Assembly: GCA_023247055.1 (NCBI GenBank)
Contig: JAHFHF010000016.1
Location: 1 to 54,983 of the forward strand
DNA from: Candidatus Omnitrophota bacterium
GTDB taxonomy: Bacteria; Omnitrophota; Omnitrophia; Omnitrophales; Aquincolibacteriaceae
Direction of reading: 5' to 3'
DNA: 54,983 bases
Under the pieces are notes generated by a model. The model was not told the origin of the DNA, did not search any database, and saw only the letters and a list, made by a program, of their open reading frames with translations. This document shows positions 27,401 to 32,580 of the stretch, one piece after another. Positions within the stretch are counted from its first letter, which is position 1. Every line of letters begins with the position of its first letter. The translations under genes were made by a program, and so were the position numbers.

Positions 27401-30400
27401 TCTCAGGCATGACACGCTGCTTATAAAAGCGCATGTCTGTAAAACCCCGGGCAATGGAATTCATCAAACGCCGCACGTCGATGCGTCCTTTACGCAGGCC
27501 TGTGATTTCTTTGGGCCGGATTGTATTTTCGATCAATTCACGCAGATAACCGGCCAGTTCATTGATCATTCGGCCCAGAAAACTCATCAAGCGGTCGCGC
27601 TCGCTCTTGGGCTCGGTAATGTCCGCATCGACTTTGGCATTTTTGAAATCCATGGAGTCTTTGGCCGTGCGGTCCTGGGCTTTTTTGCCGACTTCCTGGG
27701 CGGATTCACGCGGTTTTTTCTTTTCTTCATCCGAGAGCGAATCATAAAGCTTTTTCCATTCACTCGGTGAAATTGGCTTGCCTTCCTCACCCGGTTTTCC
27801 ACCTTTAATTTGCGGTTTGCCCTTGCCTTTACCTTTTCCATGCTGCGGTTTCCCCATGCCTTTTCCCTGCCCATCGCCCTCTTGTCCCTCTCCCTCACCG
27901 CTCTCGCCCTTAGCCTCCTTCACCGCCCATTTGTAAACCCACGGCATGATGAATTCGCGGATTTGAATGCCCTGCTCGATCGCAGCCTTGGCAATTTTTT
28001 CTTCCGAGGGATTAGGATCGACGCGGTAGATTCCGGAATCGTCCGGCGAAACCGGAATGGAACCAAAAACACCCGGGAGGCGGTTCTGCTTGGCGAGTTG
28101 AATCAGTTCATCCTCGCCCCTCCCGCCGCTGAAATAACCCGCCTTGAGAAGATTTTCCATGTCCGTGCGCAGTTCCGGATCGCGCTGTTCGAAGGCTTTC
28201 ATAAATTTCTCAATGACTTTATCCGCCCCAGGGTCGGATCCTTTTTTACCCAGATACAGAAAGAAATTCCCGATGGCTCCCACATGGCCCACATCTTTTT
28301 TCTTGCCCGTGGGTTTGCCGTCTTTGCCTATTTCATCTCTTTCAATAATCATTTCCTGGATCATGGCATCTTCGCTTTCATGATTAAAAATGATTTCATT
28401 GTTAAGCTGGAGCAAAGGCTTTTCCGCGCCACCGAAGAGAAAGCGCGCCCAATTTTCAATGCGTCCGTCTTCCAGAATGTTGAAGAAAATACCGCCAAGT
28501 TCCTTTTCATTCAAAAAGTCGGCGAAGAAAGACGTATAGCGCGTCACCAGCCGGTGCATCGATTCATGGATGGCCACGCCGATCAAACCGTCCAGGCTCA
28601 TCGTCATGATTTCTTGGCTGTTGTAAATCAGGGTATTGGTCGAAGGCACAAAAGCCCAGTGATGCTCCCGCGTCTTGCCATCCGCACCCTTCCAAAACTC
28701 ATCGGAAGATTGGATGCCCATCATGCCGTGGCTGACAATCCGGAATTGCTCTTCAAAGATTTTTTTGCGTTCTTCCAAACTTTTAATTTTTTCCCAGTCT
28801 TTTTCGGAGGGCTTGGGTCTGGCGGTAGGCACATCAGGCCCTGGAGATGGCGTGGGAGGTGTCGGAGCGGCCATGCGCACGGCAGATTCGCGCGCAGGCC
28901 ATTCAGCCGAATCTCGTAGGGGCAATTCATGAATTGCCCCTACAGCGGGGGGAATATCGATTTCAAGCGGCAGGTTCTGACCCGATACTTCGATGAGGCG
29001 CCGGCGTGTCCAGTCCATTTCAATGCCTTCCATGGGGTCGGGCGGCTCATCAGGCAGGCCGCGCTCAAGAATTTCTTCGACCAGCGGTTTAATCCCCCCC
29101 AGCATCATGCGGTACTGTTCGCTTTTTTCACGTTCACTGCGCACCCAGACTTCACGAAAACGGCTGCGCAGGGCCGGCGAAAGCGGGATGCGGCCGGCAT
29201 TGCGGCCGGTACGGCCTTCAGTGGGGTTCATCGTCGCAAAAAGACGGAAATTGGGATGAATCACGGCCGGCACGTTCCGTTCCTGAATTGTCATGGTGCC
29301 GCGATCAAAATATTCGTTGAGCACTTCAATGATGCCGCTTTCAGCCATATTCAGTTCTTCGAGCGTGATGGCATAGCCCTCTTCCATGGCCCGGACCAAA
29401 ATCCCCTTACGGAACACAAAGGTTTTGGTCTCCTGATCGATTTCAAACCGGCCAATCAGCGATTCGATGGTGGCCGACCCCAGGGCCACGGAAATATAAG
29501 CCCAGTTCAATTCGCGAGCCTCGTTGGCGATCATTTCTGTTTTTCCGCCGCCGGACTGCCCCACAAAAAGAACCGGCTGCGACCGGTGCACGTTCTGTTC
29601 CCGGCCACCGCTGTCGCGGATCGTTTCCACGCCGCCGTCGCGGAAACCTTTGAGAATTTGCGTTCTTACGAGGGCTGAAGATTGAAGTTCGACCAGCGGA
29701 TCGATTTTTTCTGCCGTCGTGTAGAAATGCCGGTCAACCAGCTTTTGAAGGTATGGGAAGTTTTTCGGTAGAGACCCCAGAATTTTCTTGTATTCCTGCA
29801 TCGCAATTTCGCGGATGATATTTTTGTGCGAGCGCGTGTCAAGGGCCGCGATTTTCCGTTTAACCTCCTGAAGAATCTGCGCCAAATCCGCTTGGGCCAG
29901 TTCTTTAAACTTCTCGCCCCGGGCATCGCGGACCACGCCGCTGCGAATATCTTCACCAAGCTCTAAATGCAGCGAGCTGAGCATTTCATAGGGCGAAAGT
30001 TTTTTCACCCGAACGCCGTTCAGTTTGCGGAATTCCGCCTGCCCATCTGAAATATTTTCGACCTCAAACTCCGCCAGATTATTTTTTTCGGGCTGCCAAT
30101 TCAAGTTACGGTCGAACAGCGTCATCAGTGTCTTAAGATTATTTTCGCGCGGATTTTCCTTGTCTGTAGTCTGGGAAAGAAGACCGGCATATTCCAGCCA
30201 GGCTTCCTGGTAGAGCATGTCCGGCGCCAATTTTTTAACCCGTTCCAATTCATGGCGTTTCTTGAAATCACGAGCAATGCGCTCGAGATTGCGCAGCGCA
30301 AAGCGGTAGCTTTTATCGGTGTTAAAGTCATCGAAGCGGCTCGGTACTGAAAAATGGCGGTCCAACAGAGGCAGTAAAACCGCATAGGCCTGATAATTTT

Positions 30401-32132
30401 TTCCAAGGTAGGTCTCATAGTATTCTTTAGCGGCAAAATCCCGCAGTCTTTGGCGCTCAAGTGTCTTTTTCGCATCTTCGCCTTCAACGGCCTTTGCCTT
30501 AACTTCCTGCAGTAGGCTCTCAGGCAGCAACGCGATGGGTTTGCCGGCCGCATCCAGGATCTTGCCCTGGCGGATGGCTTCATTCAAATCACGGTGAAAA
30601 TTTTCAAGCATCTGCTCCGGGCTGACGGTAATCTGCCGGCCATTTTCAATACGCCAGCCGGTCTCAGTCCCTGAAATTTTTTGTGCGTTGATCTCCTGAA
30701 TCTCCATTTGCAGGTTGACCAGCTTCTGCACCTCAACTCGGGTAAGGCCCGTGGACTCAAGACTGAATTTCTCCATCAAAATTTGGGCCATTTCCTCCGC
30801 TTTCAGTTCCGGAATGTTTAAAATTTCAAAGCGGTTCATAAACGCTTCGCTCATGCGGTTGCGGCCCGAATAGCCGGAAGGATTGCCGCTGACGATCAAC
30901 TGAAACCCCTCGCCCGGATGAATTTTGCGGCCTTGATACTCGATATACCCCAAGGTCAAAAGCTGATACAAAATTCCAATGGCCTCTTCGTTGGCCAGAT
31001 TGAATTCATCCAGCAGTACGACCTGGCCTTTGATGCCCTGCTCAAGATCCCCCATAGCCTCAAGAAAAATTCCTTTCTTAAAAACAAGCTCGACGCCCGC
31101 CACCCCGTTGACAAGCAGCACGCCCAGACTTTTCATCATTTCAATGATCTGCTGGTTTTTTTCTTGCGCGCCCGCCAAAATGTATTCGCGCACAAAACGC
31201 GTCAACAATTCTTCCGTGCCGAGGATCTCACTATTTTGAATACCAAGAACGGCGCGCATGGACGCCGCGTTTATTTTTAAGGCCGCCAGCGCTTTTTCAA
31301 TTTTTAGGAATGTTTTGTTCGTGAGCGCTTCGTCAACGACTTCATAGGCCTGCGCAAAGTTCAAATTCACTTCCATGGGGTGGTAACTTCCCAGCAGGTC
31401 AAATTCATCGGTCCGTTTGTTCATCTGGATGCGGGCCAGCGGCCGGTTAAAAACATAGGCCGACAATTCGGCCATGGTGGATTTGCCCGCGGAAGTTTCG
31501 CCAAAAAGCATGATCGGATTAAAACTGCGCGTGGCCCCCTTGCCGTCGATTTTGAGGCTGCGCTGCATGCCTTCCAGCAGCACGCCCAGGTGCTGCTTGG
31601 AACTACCGGTGAGAATGTAGCCGCGCTCTTTCAAAAGTTCTTTTGAAATTTCAGCCACAAGGACTTTACCGCGCATGATCCGCCAGTTTTTCCCCTTGTC
31701 TTGCCAGTCATACTCCATGGGTTTCATCGGAAAGCCTTGCAGAATATGTTCCTGGACATAGGCGCGGTCCTCATCACTGTTGAGGCGCTGATAATAAATC
31801 CGGCGCAGAGCAAACCGCAGAGCTTCTTTTTCACTCACGCCTTGCTGCATGTCCTGTGCCATCAGGTCCACGATTTTGACCGCATCGCGCAGGCTGGTGT
31901 AATAACCCTCATTACTTTCCTGACCAATGCGGTTTTCTTCGACGGCCCGGCGGAATGCGTCATAGACGGTATAGATCGCTTCTACGGTTTTGGCACTGAC
32001 GGCCGCCAGACCCCGGTTGACAAATTTTTTTCGAATGATTTTCTCGGTTTCTTCTTTTGATTTCAGATGCGGCACCCAGACCTCCGAAAAACGGCTGCGC
32101 AGTGCGGGTGAAAGGCCGACCCGCCAGCCGCT
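1..32132 (-). CDS. Giant protein, part 2 (partial): rest of AAA4, AAA5-6, HExxH domain, MIDAS domain, at least 23 beads
   Basis: This is the direct in-frame continuation of the 47897-32133 frame after one TAA, and it stays open to the window edge. I saw no other stop, and every RSExR landmark (26604 down to 390) lies in the same phase. It has no start of its own: the first Met comes roughly 90 codons downstream, beyond the rest of the AAA4 core, and no ribosome binding site is visible there. In order it holds the end of AAA4, AAA5 (P-loop 31502-31479), AAA6 (P-loop 29561-29538), a Pro-rich linker, HESMH at 28568-28554, a Lys/Gly-rich linker, a MIDAS domain (DESGS about 27371) and helical beads to the edge. 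At position 1 it is inside a bead matching the one at 9224-7605, so the gene continues well beyond. With part 1 the protein has at least 15,960 residues. The role of the bead array is unknown; HEAT-like helical repeats usually serve as scaffolds or binding surfaces. Confidence 0.88.
405..1442 (-). other. Bead 31 (NRII class)
   Basis: RSDVRSINHRLMLAAKGLLW, then YLNWRLNQKADRAIGILREL, DLLAKNLLLTGN, parallel to beads 26 and 29 but diverged. The tail is PFKEEIGKIKELL, NAYQQQIL. The junction is SEIWTATLATA, RSEVR. Confidence 0.6.
1443..2993 (-). other. Bead 30 (ARKY class)
   Basis: RSEVRARKYSAADAEPFLKQ, KLARQAAKIYY, LYRLALLQVLKELL, close to bead 25. The tail is related to the AWL-tail (ALIAWAIKYWQQQ). 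The junction is SELWAVTLGGWIGGASQTAV, then RSDVR. Confidence 0.6.
2994..4010 (-). other. Bead 29 (NRII class), recipient copy
   Basis: Nearly identical to bead 26 from RSEIR up to AAAADQPS. After that it has its own junction (SEIWASTS, RSEVR). It opens with the same hydrophobic and basic head. Confidence 0.68.
3047..4235 (-). repeat. 1.19-kb direct repeat, copy A (derived)
   Basis: Nearly identical to 6641-7829 at an offset of 3594 bases (a multiple of three). I saw only a handful of mismatches, for example near 3140-3180 and one at about 4127. It covers the end of one tail, the Trp-RSEIR junction and almost all of the next bead. Confidence 0.95.
4018..4040. repeat. AGSQPAR hairpin in the bead 28/29 junction
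   Basis: gcgggttgagaacccgc is an inverted repeat read as RAGSQPAR just before RSEIR. The second copy, 7612-7634, is part of the 1.19-kb duplication. Confidence 0.75.
4236..4335. repeat. VSFP palindromic repeat
   Basis: Hairpin-forming units around cgggaatgac with inverted gtcattcccg-like partners. Minus-strand reading is VSFPPPGG..DSHV..A.GAVSFPHVFGGN. It lies in the junction of bead 28, directly at the breakpoint of the 1.19-kb copy A. Confidence 0.8.
5310..6479 (-). other. Bead 27 (YSETRG class)
   Basis: RSEVRTSGYSETQGKWYSEM, LDRSNRYDVETNQI, core with ATAYQAGFNRVQTRTL. YG-tail: SSYGSFAELVEYLAPAAQQK. The junction is SDIWLSVSASGLMGIGYGL, then a palindromic repeat and RSEMR. Confidence 0.6.
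5336..5354. repeat. Short palindrome read as AELEVPL
   Basis: gcggaacctcaagttccgc, 7-base arms around a 5-base loop, in the junction after bead 27 between the Gly-rich stretch and RSEMR. Confidence 0.65.
6480..7604 (-). other. Bead 26 (NRII class), donor of the 1.19-kb duplication
   Basis: RSEIRNRIIRWTKNISKAV, then VLSPYFMWRANQKADQVI, a hydrophobic and basic head unlike most beads. The tail is PFEDEFHKVEELL, QTYQKQL, AAAADQPSES. The junction is DGIWAVTT with a VSFP repeat before RSEVR. Confidence 0.65.
6491..6583. repeat. VSFP palindromic repeat
   Basis: Same family and same reading phase as 4236-4335 (VSFPPLRGG..DSHVDTAAGGVSFP). Located between DGIWAVTT and RSEVR. Confidence 0.8.
6641..7829 (-). 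repeat. 1.19-kb direct repeat, copy B (donor)
   Basis: Partner of 3047-4235. Here the left-over half-tail SVESALAWL continues naturally from the preceding bead. In copy A it starts abruptly after a palindromic repeat. I therefore take B as donor. Confidence 0.93.
7605..9224 (-). other. Bead 25 (ARKY class)
   Basis: RSEVR, QRKYSVIDMEPLLVQIEAI, KLARNILKIL, LYRLALVRVLDGLL. AWL-tail: ESALAWLGDFSKQQ. The junction is ADLWAVTSTAGVIGAGSAI, then the AGSQPAR repeat, then RSEIR. Paralogue of beads 30 and 32. Confidence 0.6.
7612..7634. repeat. AGSQPAR hairpin in the bead 25/26 junction
   Basis: Donor copy of the hairpin at 4018-4040, at the same place before RSEIR. Confidence 0.75.
9225..10625 (-). 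other. Bead 24 (IRNW class)
   Basis: RSEIRKDKIRDWQPGKMGDV, core collinear with bead 23 (PSTFYYSVHQLAASAMG against PSLHYASTHRFTAQLMQ). DLAGF-tail: HAGDLMGILQQLEKRR. A tandem duplicate of bead 23 is likely. The junction is STIWTMT, RSEVR. Confidence 0.62.
10626..12065 (-). other. Bead 23 (IRNW class)
   Basis: RSELRSIQEEIRNWRPDPAN, long HEAT-like core. DLAGF-tail: HRDDLTGFIRKFEERQ. The junction is NSIWTAVPSAGLVGVGQVI, with a hydrophobic Gly-rich stretch before RSEIR. Confidence 0.6.
12066..13064 (-). other. Bead 22 (PALG class)
   Basis: RSEMRPTEPALGTVERELWV, PPESWIDIC, helical core. PAGNNF-tail: LEEVLAPAGNNFTLKKQH. The junction is DSTIWTASV, then a degenerate RSEVG, the LTLTLSP repeat and RSELR. 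Paralogue of bead 28. Confidence 0.6.
12088..12131. repeat. LSPEGRG palindromic repeat, single unit
   Basis: Core ccctctcccctctggggag. Minus reading is PLTLTLSPEGRG. Located in the junction between beads 22 and 23. Confidence 0.8.
13065..14222 (-). other. Bead 21 (YSETRG class)
   Basis: RAEVRSGGYSETRGRWYEDL, core with VISPVKRMELIHQI and ATQAGFNAAQAEQI. YG-tail: TYGNFEELISALAPAAQQK. The junction is SGLWFSAAGTIGLGAALAL, a clear Gly/Ala-rich hydrophobic stretch before RSEMR. Paralogue of bead 27. Confidence 0.6.
14223..15308 (-). other. Bead 20
   Basis: RSEMR, FLDQLKELDERGVYDEKSN, core with VISPVKRAVVVSQF and ATAYQAGFNKIQTRQL. YG-tail: SSYGSFDELVEHLAPAAQQK. Related to beads 21 and 27 over core and tail. 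The junction is ESLWLQKSQPVL and a degenerate RAEVR. Confidence 0.6.
15309..16457 (-). other. Bead 19
   Basis: RSEMR, MNFGQLAQALAGLKEEDEF, helices. The tail has FRRMEGWPVTN, a divergent EGY motif, then ARLQTLLKQFEAQ. The junction is DGLWVRTPQ, RSEMR. Confidence 0.55.
16458..17726 (-). other. Bead 18
   Basis: RSEMR, ALEKFAGLLQRHETDKL, helical core not clearly of another class. The tail is DEDVLARVEDILTPADKSY, LDAFTRQIEAV, then ADQPPD and SGLWLRSSAG. Confidence 0.55.
17727..18800 (-). other. Bead 17
   Basis: RSEMR, VEELLTALQTLQGSEAEKNT. HEAT-like repeats of the same GS..AN.AR type as in beads 3, 10 and 11. EGY-tail: SKALLRSEGYARV, SITDEDIAVIQEDIL, KPGRKFG. The junction is PAIWFAGPAGLVHALMP, RSEMR. 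Confidence 0.6.
18801..20255 (-). other. Bead 16 (IRNW class)
   Basis: RSEMR, DLKEQIRNWQPDADPF, long HEAT-like core. DLAGF-tail: HYPDDLAGFIQQLAAQQ. The junction is NSIWLASG, then the ILRPSLKD repeat and RSEMR. Same class as beads 23 and 24. Confidence 0.6.
18804..18863. repeat. ILRPSLKD repeat
   Basis: tttgtcattctgagcccgcg through gcgaagaatctcag. Minus reading is SEILRPSLKDSRAQNDKGG, placed directly before RSEMR. Confidence 0.75.
20277..20369. repeat. LSPEGRG palindromic repeat, paired units
   Basis: Two inverted-repeat units, ccctccTGGGGAGAGGG-like and ctcccccaagggggagaagg, give a long imperfect hairpin. Minus reading is SPLGGEGRMRG then PLTLALSPGGRG. Confidence 0.8.
20398..20471. repeat. 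ILRP repeat with inserted hairpin
   Basis: Same ends as 18804-18863. The middle is expanded by a cccgccgcgttttttggcgg hairpin. Minus reading is SEILRPTMNDG then PPKNAAGKQNDKEG. Confidence 0.75.
20487..21566 (-). other. Bead 15
   Basis: RSEIR followed by an unusual hydrophobic and basic head (WGAAVMAFIKKRIHELAAKF). Helical core. The tail ILIPGKTENLNDPHWVANKL nearly repeats that of bead 14. The junction is GELWLAG, RSEMR. Confidence 0.55.
20572..20672 (-). repeat. Tail repeat shared by beads 14 and 15, copy 1
   Basis: About 100 bases almost identical to 21703-21803, encoding PGKTENLxDPxWVANKL and the following FGEQKLAGYRA. The bead bodies around it are far more diverged. Confidence 0.85.
21567..22817 (-). 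other. Bead 14
   Basis: RSEMR, DADVLLAKLETAKDTRNEAF, helices. EGY-tail: VVLLRKEGYPADE, LITASDIETI, then ILIPGKTENLKDPNWVANKL. DNA of this last part is almost the same as in bead 15. The junction is SELWLETG, a hydrophobic stretch (ISGVLGVGHFTARAV) and RSEIR. Confidence 0.6.
21703..21803 (-). repeat. Tail repeat shared by beads 14 and 15, copy 2
   Basis: Partner of 20572-20672. Few mismatches over about 100 bases. Neighbouring-tail gene conversion fits this. Confidence 0.85.
22818..23780 (-). other. Bead 13
   Basis: RSEVR, MPLTDIIDELMAIDLIEHPE, helices. YG-tail: RYGSYGELRDLLKQG. The junction is SGLWLAKLQGG. A palindromic repeat read as PEILRPSLKDSR lies between it and the next RSEMR. Confidence 0.55.
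22820..22877. repeat. ILRPSLKD repeat
   Basis: Third copy, reading PEILRPSLKDSRTQNDKEG, directly before RSEMR as in the other two copies. Confidence 0.75.
23781..24566 (-). other. Bead 12
   Basis: RSEMR, helical core with ASLLQNQIAGKMTLPAVEVF. The tail is VEEILAHLDD then VRMVIDQLDRLQERY, followed by SDIWLAEQSAISKR. Confidence 0.55.
24567..25175 (-). other. Bead 11 (short relative of bead 10)
   Basis: RSEVR, then DYSIMPWQSRLTELESVQGSDDAANTIR, close to the head of bead 10. Only about two HEAT units remain. EGY-tail: IMLLRMEGYAWGG, YIAQEDIDTVREIL, ASGKDQSEDFVIRKI. The junction is GIWVAESTAGQL. Confidence 0.6.
25176..25295 (-). repeat. Second mini-bead of palindromic repeat
   Basis: RAEIR at 25295-25281 and RSEVR at 25175-25161 flank translated repeat (LTPALSPEGRG). 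It is nearly the same arrangement as 26618-26487, so junction plus repeat probably spread together with the bead. Confidence 0.8.
25188..25278. repeat. LSPEGRG palindromic repeat, paired units
   Basis: Same paired structure as 20277-20369 and same phase (APLGEKVRMRE, then LTPALSPEGRG). Confidence 0.8.
25296..26486 (-). other. Bead 10 with regular tandem HEAT-like repeats
   Basis: RSEVR, then YFSMSWQELLTELE. From about 26340 to 25690 are at least four repeats of 44-45 residues, each beginning G(S/E)(N/D)xxAN.AR..IA, then a second helix with DPAE.P and LL..L. EGY-tail: ILLRMEGYAWG, YVAPEDFDGLREIL. The junction is GEVWVAES plus a Gly/Ala-rich stretch and a degenerate RAEIR. Confidence 0.7.
26487..26618 (-). 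repeat. Mini-bead made of palindromic repeat between two RSExR motifs
   Basis: RSEMR at 26618-26604 and RSEVR at 26486-26472 flank only the translated repeat (LTPTLSPQGRG and neighbours). There is no helical module between them, so this is a repeat insertion and not a true bead. Confidence 0.8.
26498..26589. repeat. LSPEGRG palindromic repeat, paired units
   Basis: Same paired structure and phase (SPWGEKARMRG, then LTPTLSPQGRG), between two RSExR motifs. Confidence 0.8.
26800..27430 (-). other. von Willebrand A / MIDAS domain
   Basis: FTILLDESGSM has the DxSxS metal-binding motif with DESGS ending near 27357 (start 27371). HYVIVITDGMGD near 27000-26970 gives the TDG part of MIDAS. Between them lie LSGVVLLSEVLEQLGVDFSIRGY, typical VWA helices and strands in pieces. 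The domain would bind a divalent cation and, as in midasin and CobT, probably a client or adaptor (inference). It ends in a hydrophobic Gly/Ala stretch and RSEMR. Confidence 0.85.
27770..27910 (-). other. Lys/Gly-rich low-complexity linker
   Basis: GKGMGKPQHGKGKGKGKP and similar sequence follow an acidic GESGEGEGQEGDGQ stretch. The charge-biased, disordered linker sits just before the MIDAS domain, as the acidic linker does in midasin and CobT. That position match is what makes it notable. Confidence 0.7.
28416..28795 (-). other. HExxH metallopeptidase-like domain
   Basis: AIHESMHRLVT has HESMH at 28568-28554, a zinc-binding HExxH. About 25 residues on comes NILEDGRIEN (28481-28452), where acidic residues could give the third ligand. 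An HExxH followed by an ExxRxE-type motif and then a VWA domain recalls VWA partners of MoxR ATPases (CobT/NorD-like and the putative metallopeptidase/VWA family DUF2201). Activity is not proven by the motif alone. Confidence 0.6.
28916..28943. repeat. Perfect palindrome read as VGAIHELPLR
   Basis: gtaggggcaattc and its exact inverse form a 28-base perfect palindrome in the Pro-rich linker between AAA6 and the HExxH domain. In frame and without a stop. Confidence 0.85.
29110..29690 (-). other. AAA+ module 6 (even type), without a lid
   Basis: P-loop GQSGGGKT at 29561-29538, SVALGSATIESLIGR, Walker B AITLEELNMAESG, FATMNPTEGRTGRNAGR, SPALRSRFREVWV. The YFTSLRD-type lid seen after modules 2 and 4 is missing. 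Instead come a short charged stretch (RSEREKSE) and a Pro/Glu-rich linker. Confidence 0.85.
30180..31650 (-). other. AAA+ module 5 (odd type)
   Basis: P-loop GETSAGKS at 31502-31479, RIQMNKRTDEFDLLGSY, Walker B VVLLDEFNLANEEAIG, VSGNPSGYSGR, SEAFMNRFEIL, lid YRFALRNLERIARDF. Same plan as modules 1 and 3. Confidence 0.86.
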
Positions 32133-32580
32133 TTAAATGGTCACGCCCTTTTCAGGATTCATCGTGCCAAACAAGCGGAAGTTCGGATGTATCGGTTCGC
32201 GCTGGCCGGTCATGGGGTTGGTAAAACTGCCCTCATCAAAATACTCATTGAGAATTTCAAGCAGGCCGGAAGGCGCCATGTTCAGTTCTTCAAGCACCAG
32301 GAGCGTTCCCTCGCGCATGGCTTGAACCAGGATGCCCGGGACATAGCGGAATTTTTTGGTTTCACGGTCCATGACATACGTACCCAAAAGACTTTCGATC
32401 GTCGCATTCCCCAATGAAACGGAACGGTAACGCCAGCCCAGCCGCCGCGCCAAATCGCCGATGATCTCCGTCTTGCCGCCGCCGGACTGTCCGATTAAAA
32501 GCACGGCATGGCGGGGGTCCAGCAATCCCTGGGCCACGGCCAAACGAATCAGGTTGGTCTGCTCGCCCTCTTCTAACTCT
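31780..32580 (-). other. AAA+ module 4 (even type), interrupted by TAA
   Basis: P-loop GQSGGGKT at 32492-32469, SVSLGNATIESLLGT, Walker B LLVLEELNMAPSG, FGTMNP, then the TAA at 32135-32133, then SPALRSRFSEVWVPH and lid YYTSLRDAVKIVDLM in the same frame. Both halves fit modules 2 and 6 exactly in spacing. Only about nine residues around the stop do not fit. Confidence 0.85.
32133..32135 (-). other. In-frame TAA inside AAA4
   Basis: The codons read GTG ACC ATT TAA AGC GGC TGG CGG. Sibling modules have Gly-x-Thr-Gly-x-Asn-(Gly/Ala)-Gly-Arg at the same nine positions. Flanks on both sides are in register, so there is no net frame change. See findings for the choice between nonsense mutation, compensating indels and assembly error. 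Confidence 0.95.

Noticed and set aside
27810..29678. Long plus-strand open frames (369 and 249 codons) opposite the AAA6-VWA region
   Set aside because: They are antisense to a strand with clear P-loop, HExxH and MIDAS motifs, show no family features and no ribosome binding sites. The same holds for all other plus-strand frames between 1 and 49,500.
31700..32132. A separate gene starting after the TAA at 32133
   Set aside because: No Met follows until well past the AAA4 core, no ribosome binding site or promoter is visible, and the first residues complete AAA4 in register.
32133..32135. TAA reassigned to an amino acid in this organism
   Set aside because: rpsT ends in TAA at its expected last residue, and no other in-frame TAA was seen in the giant frame.
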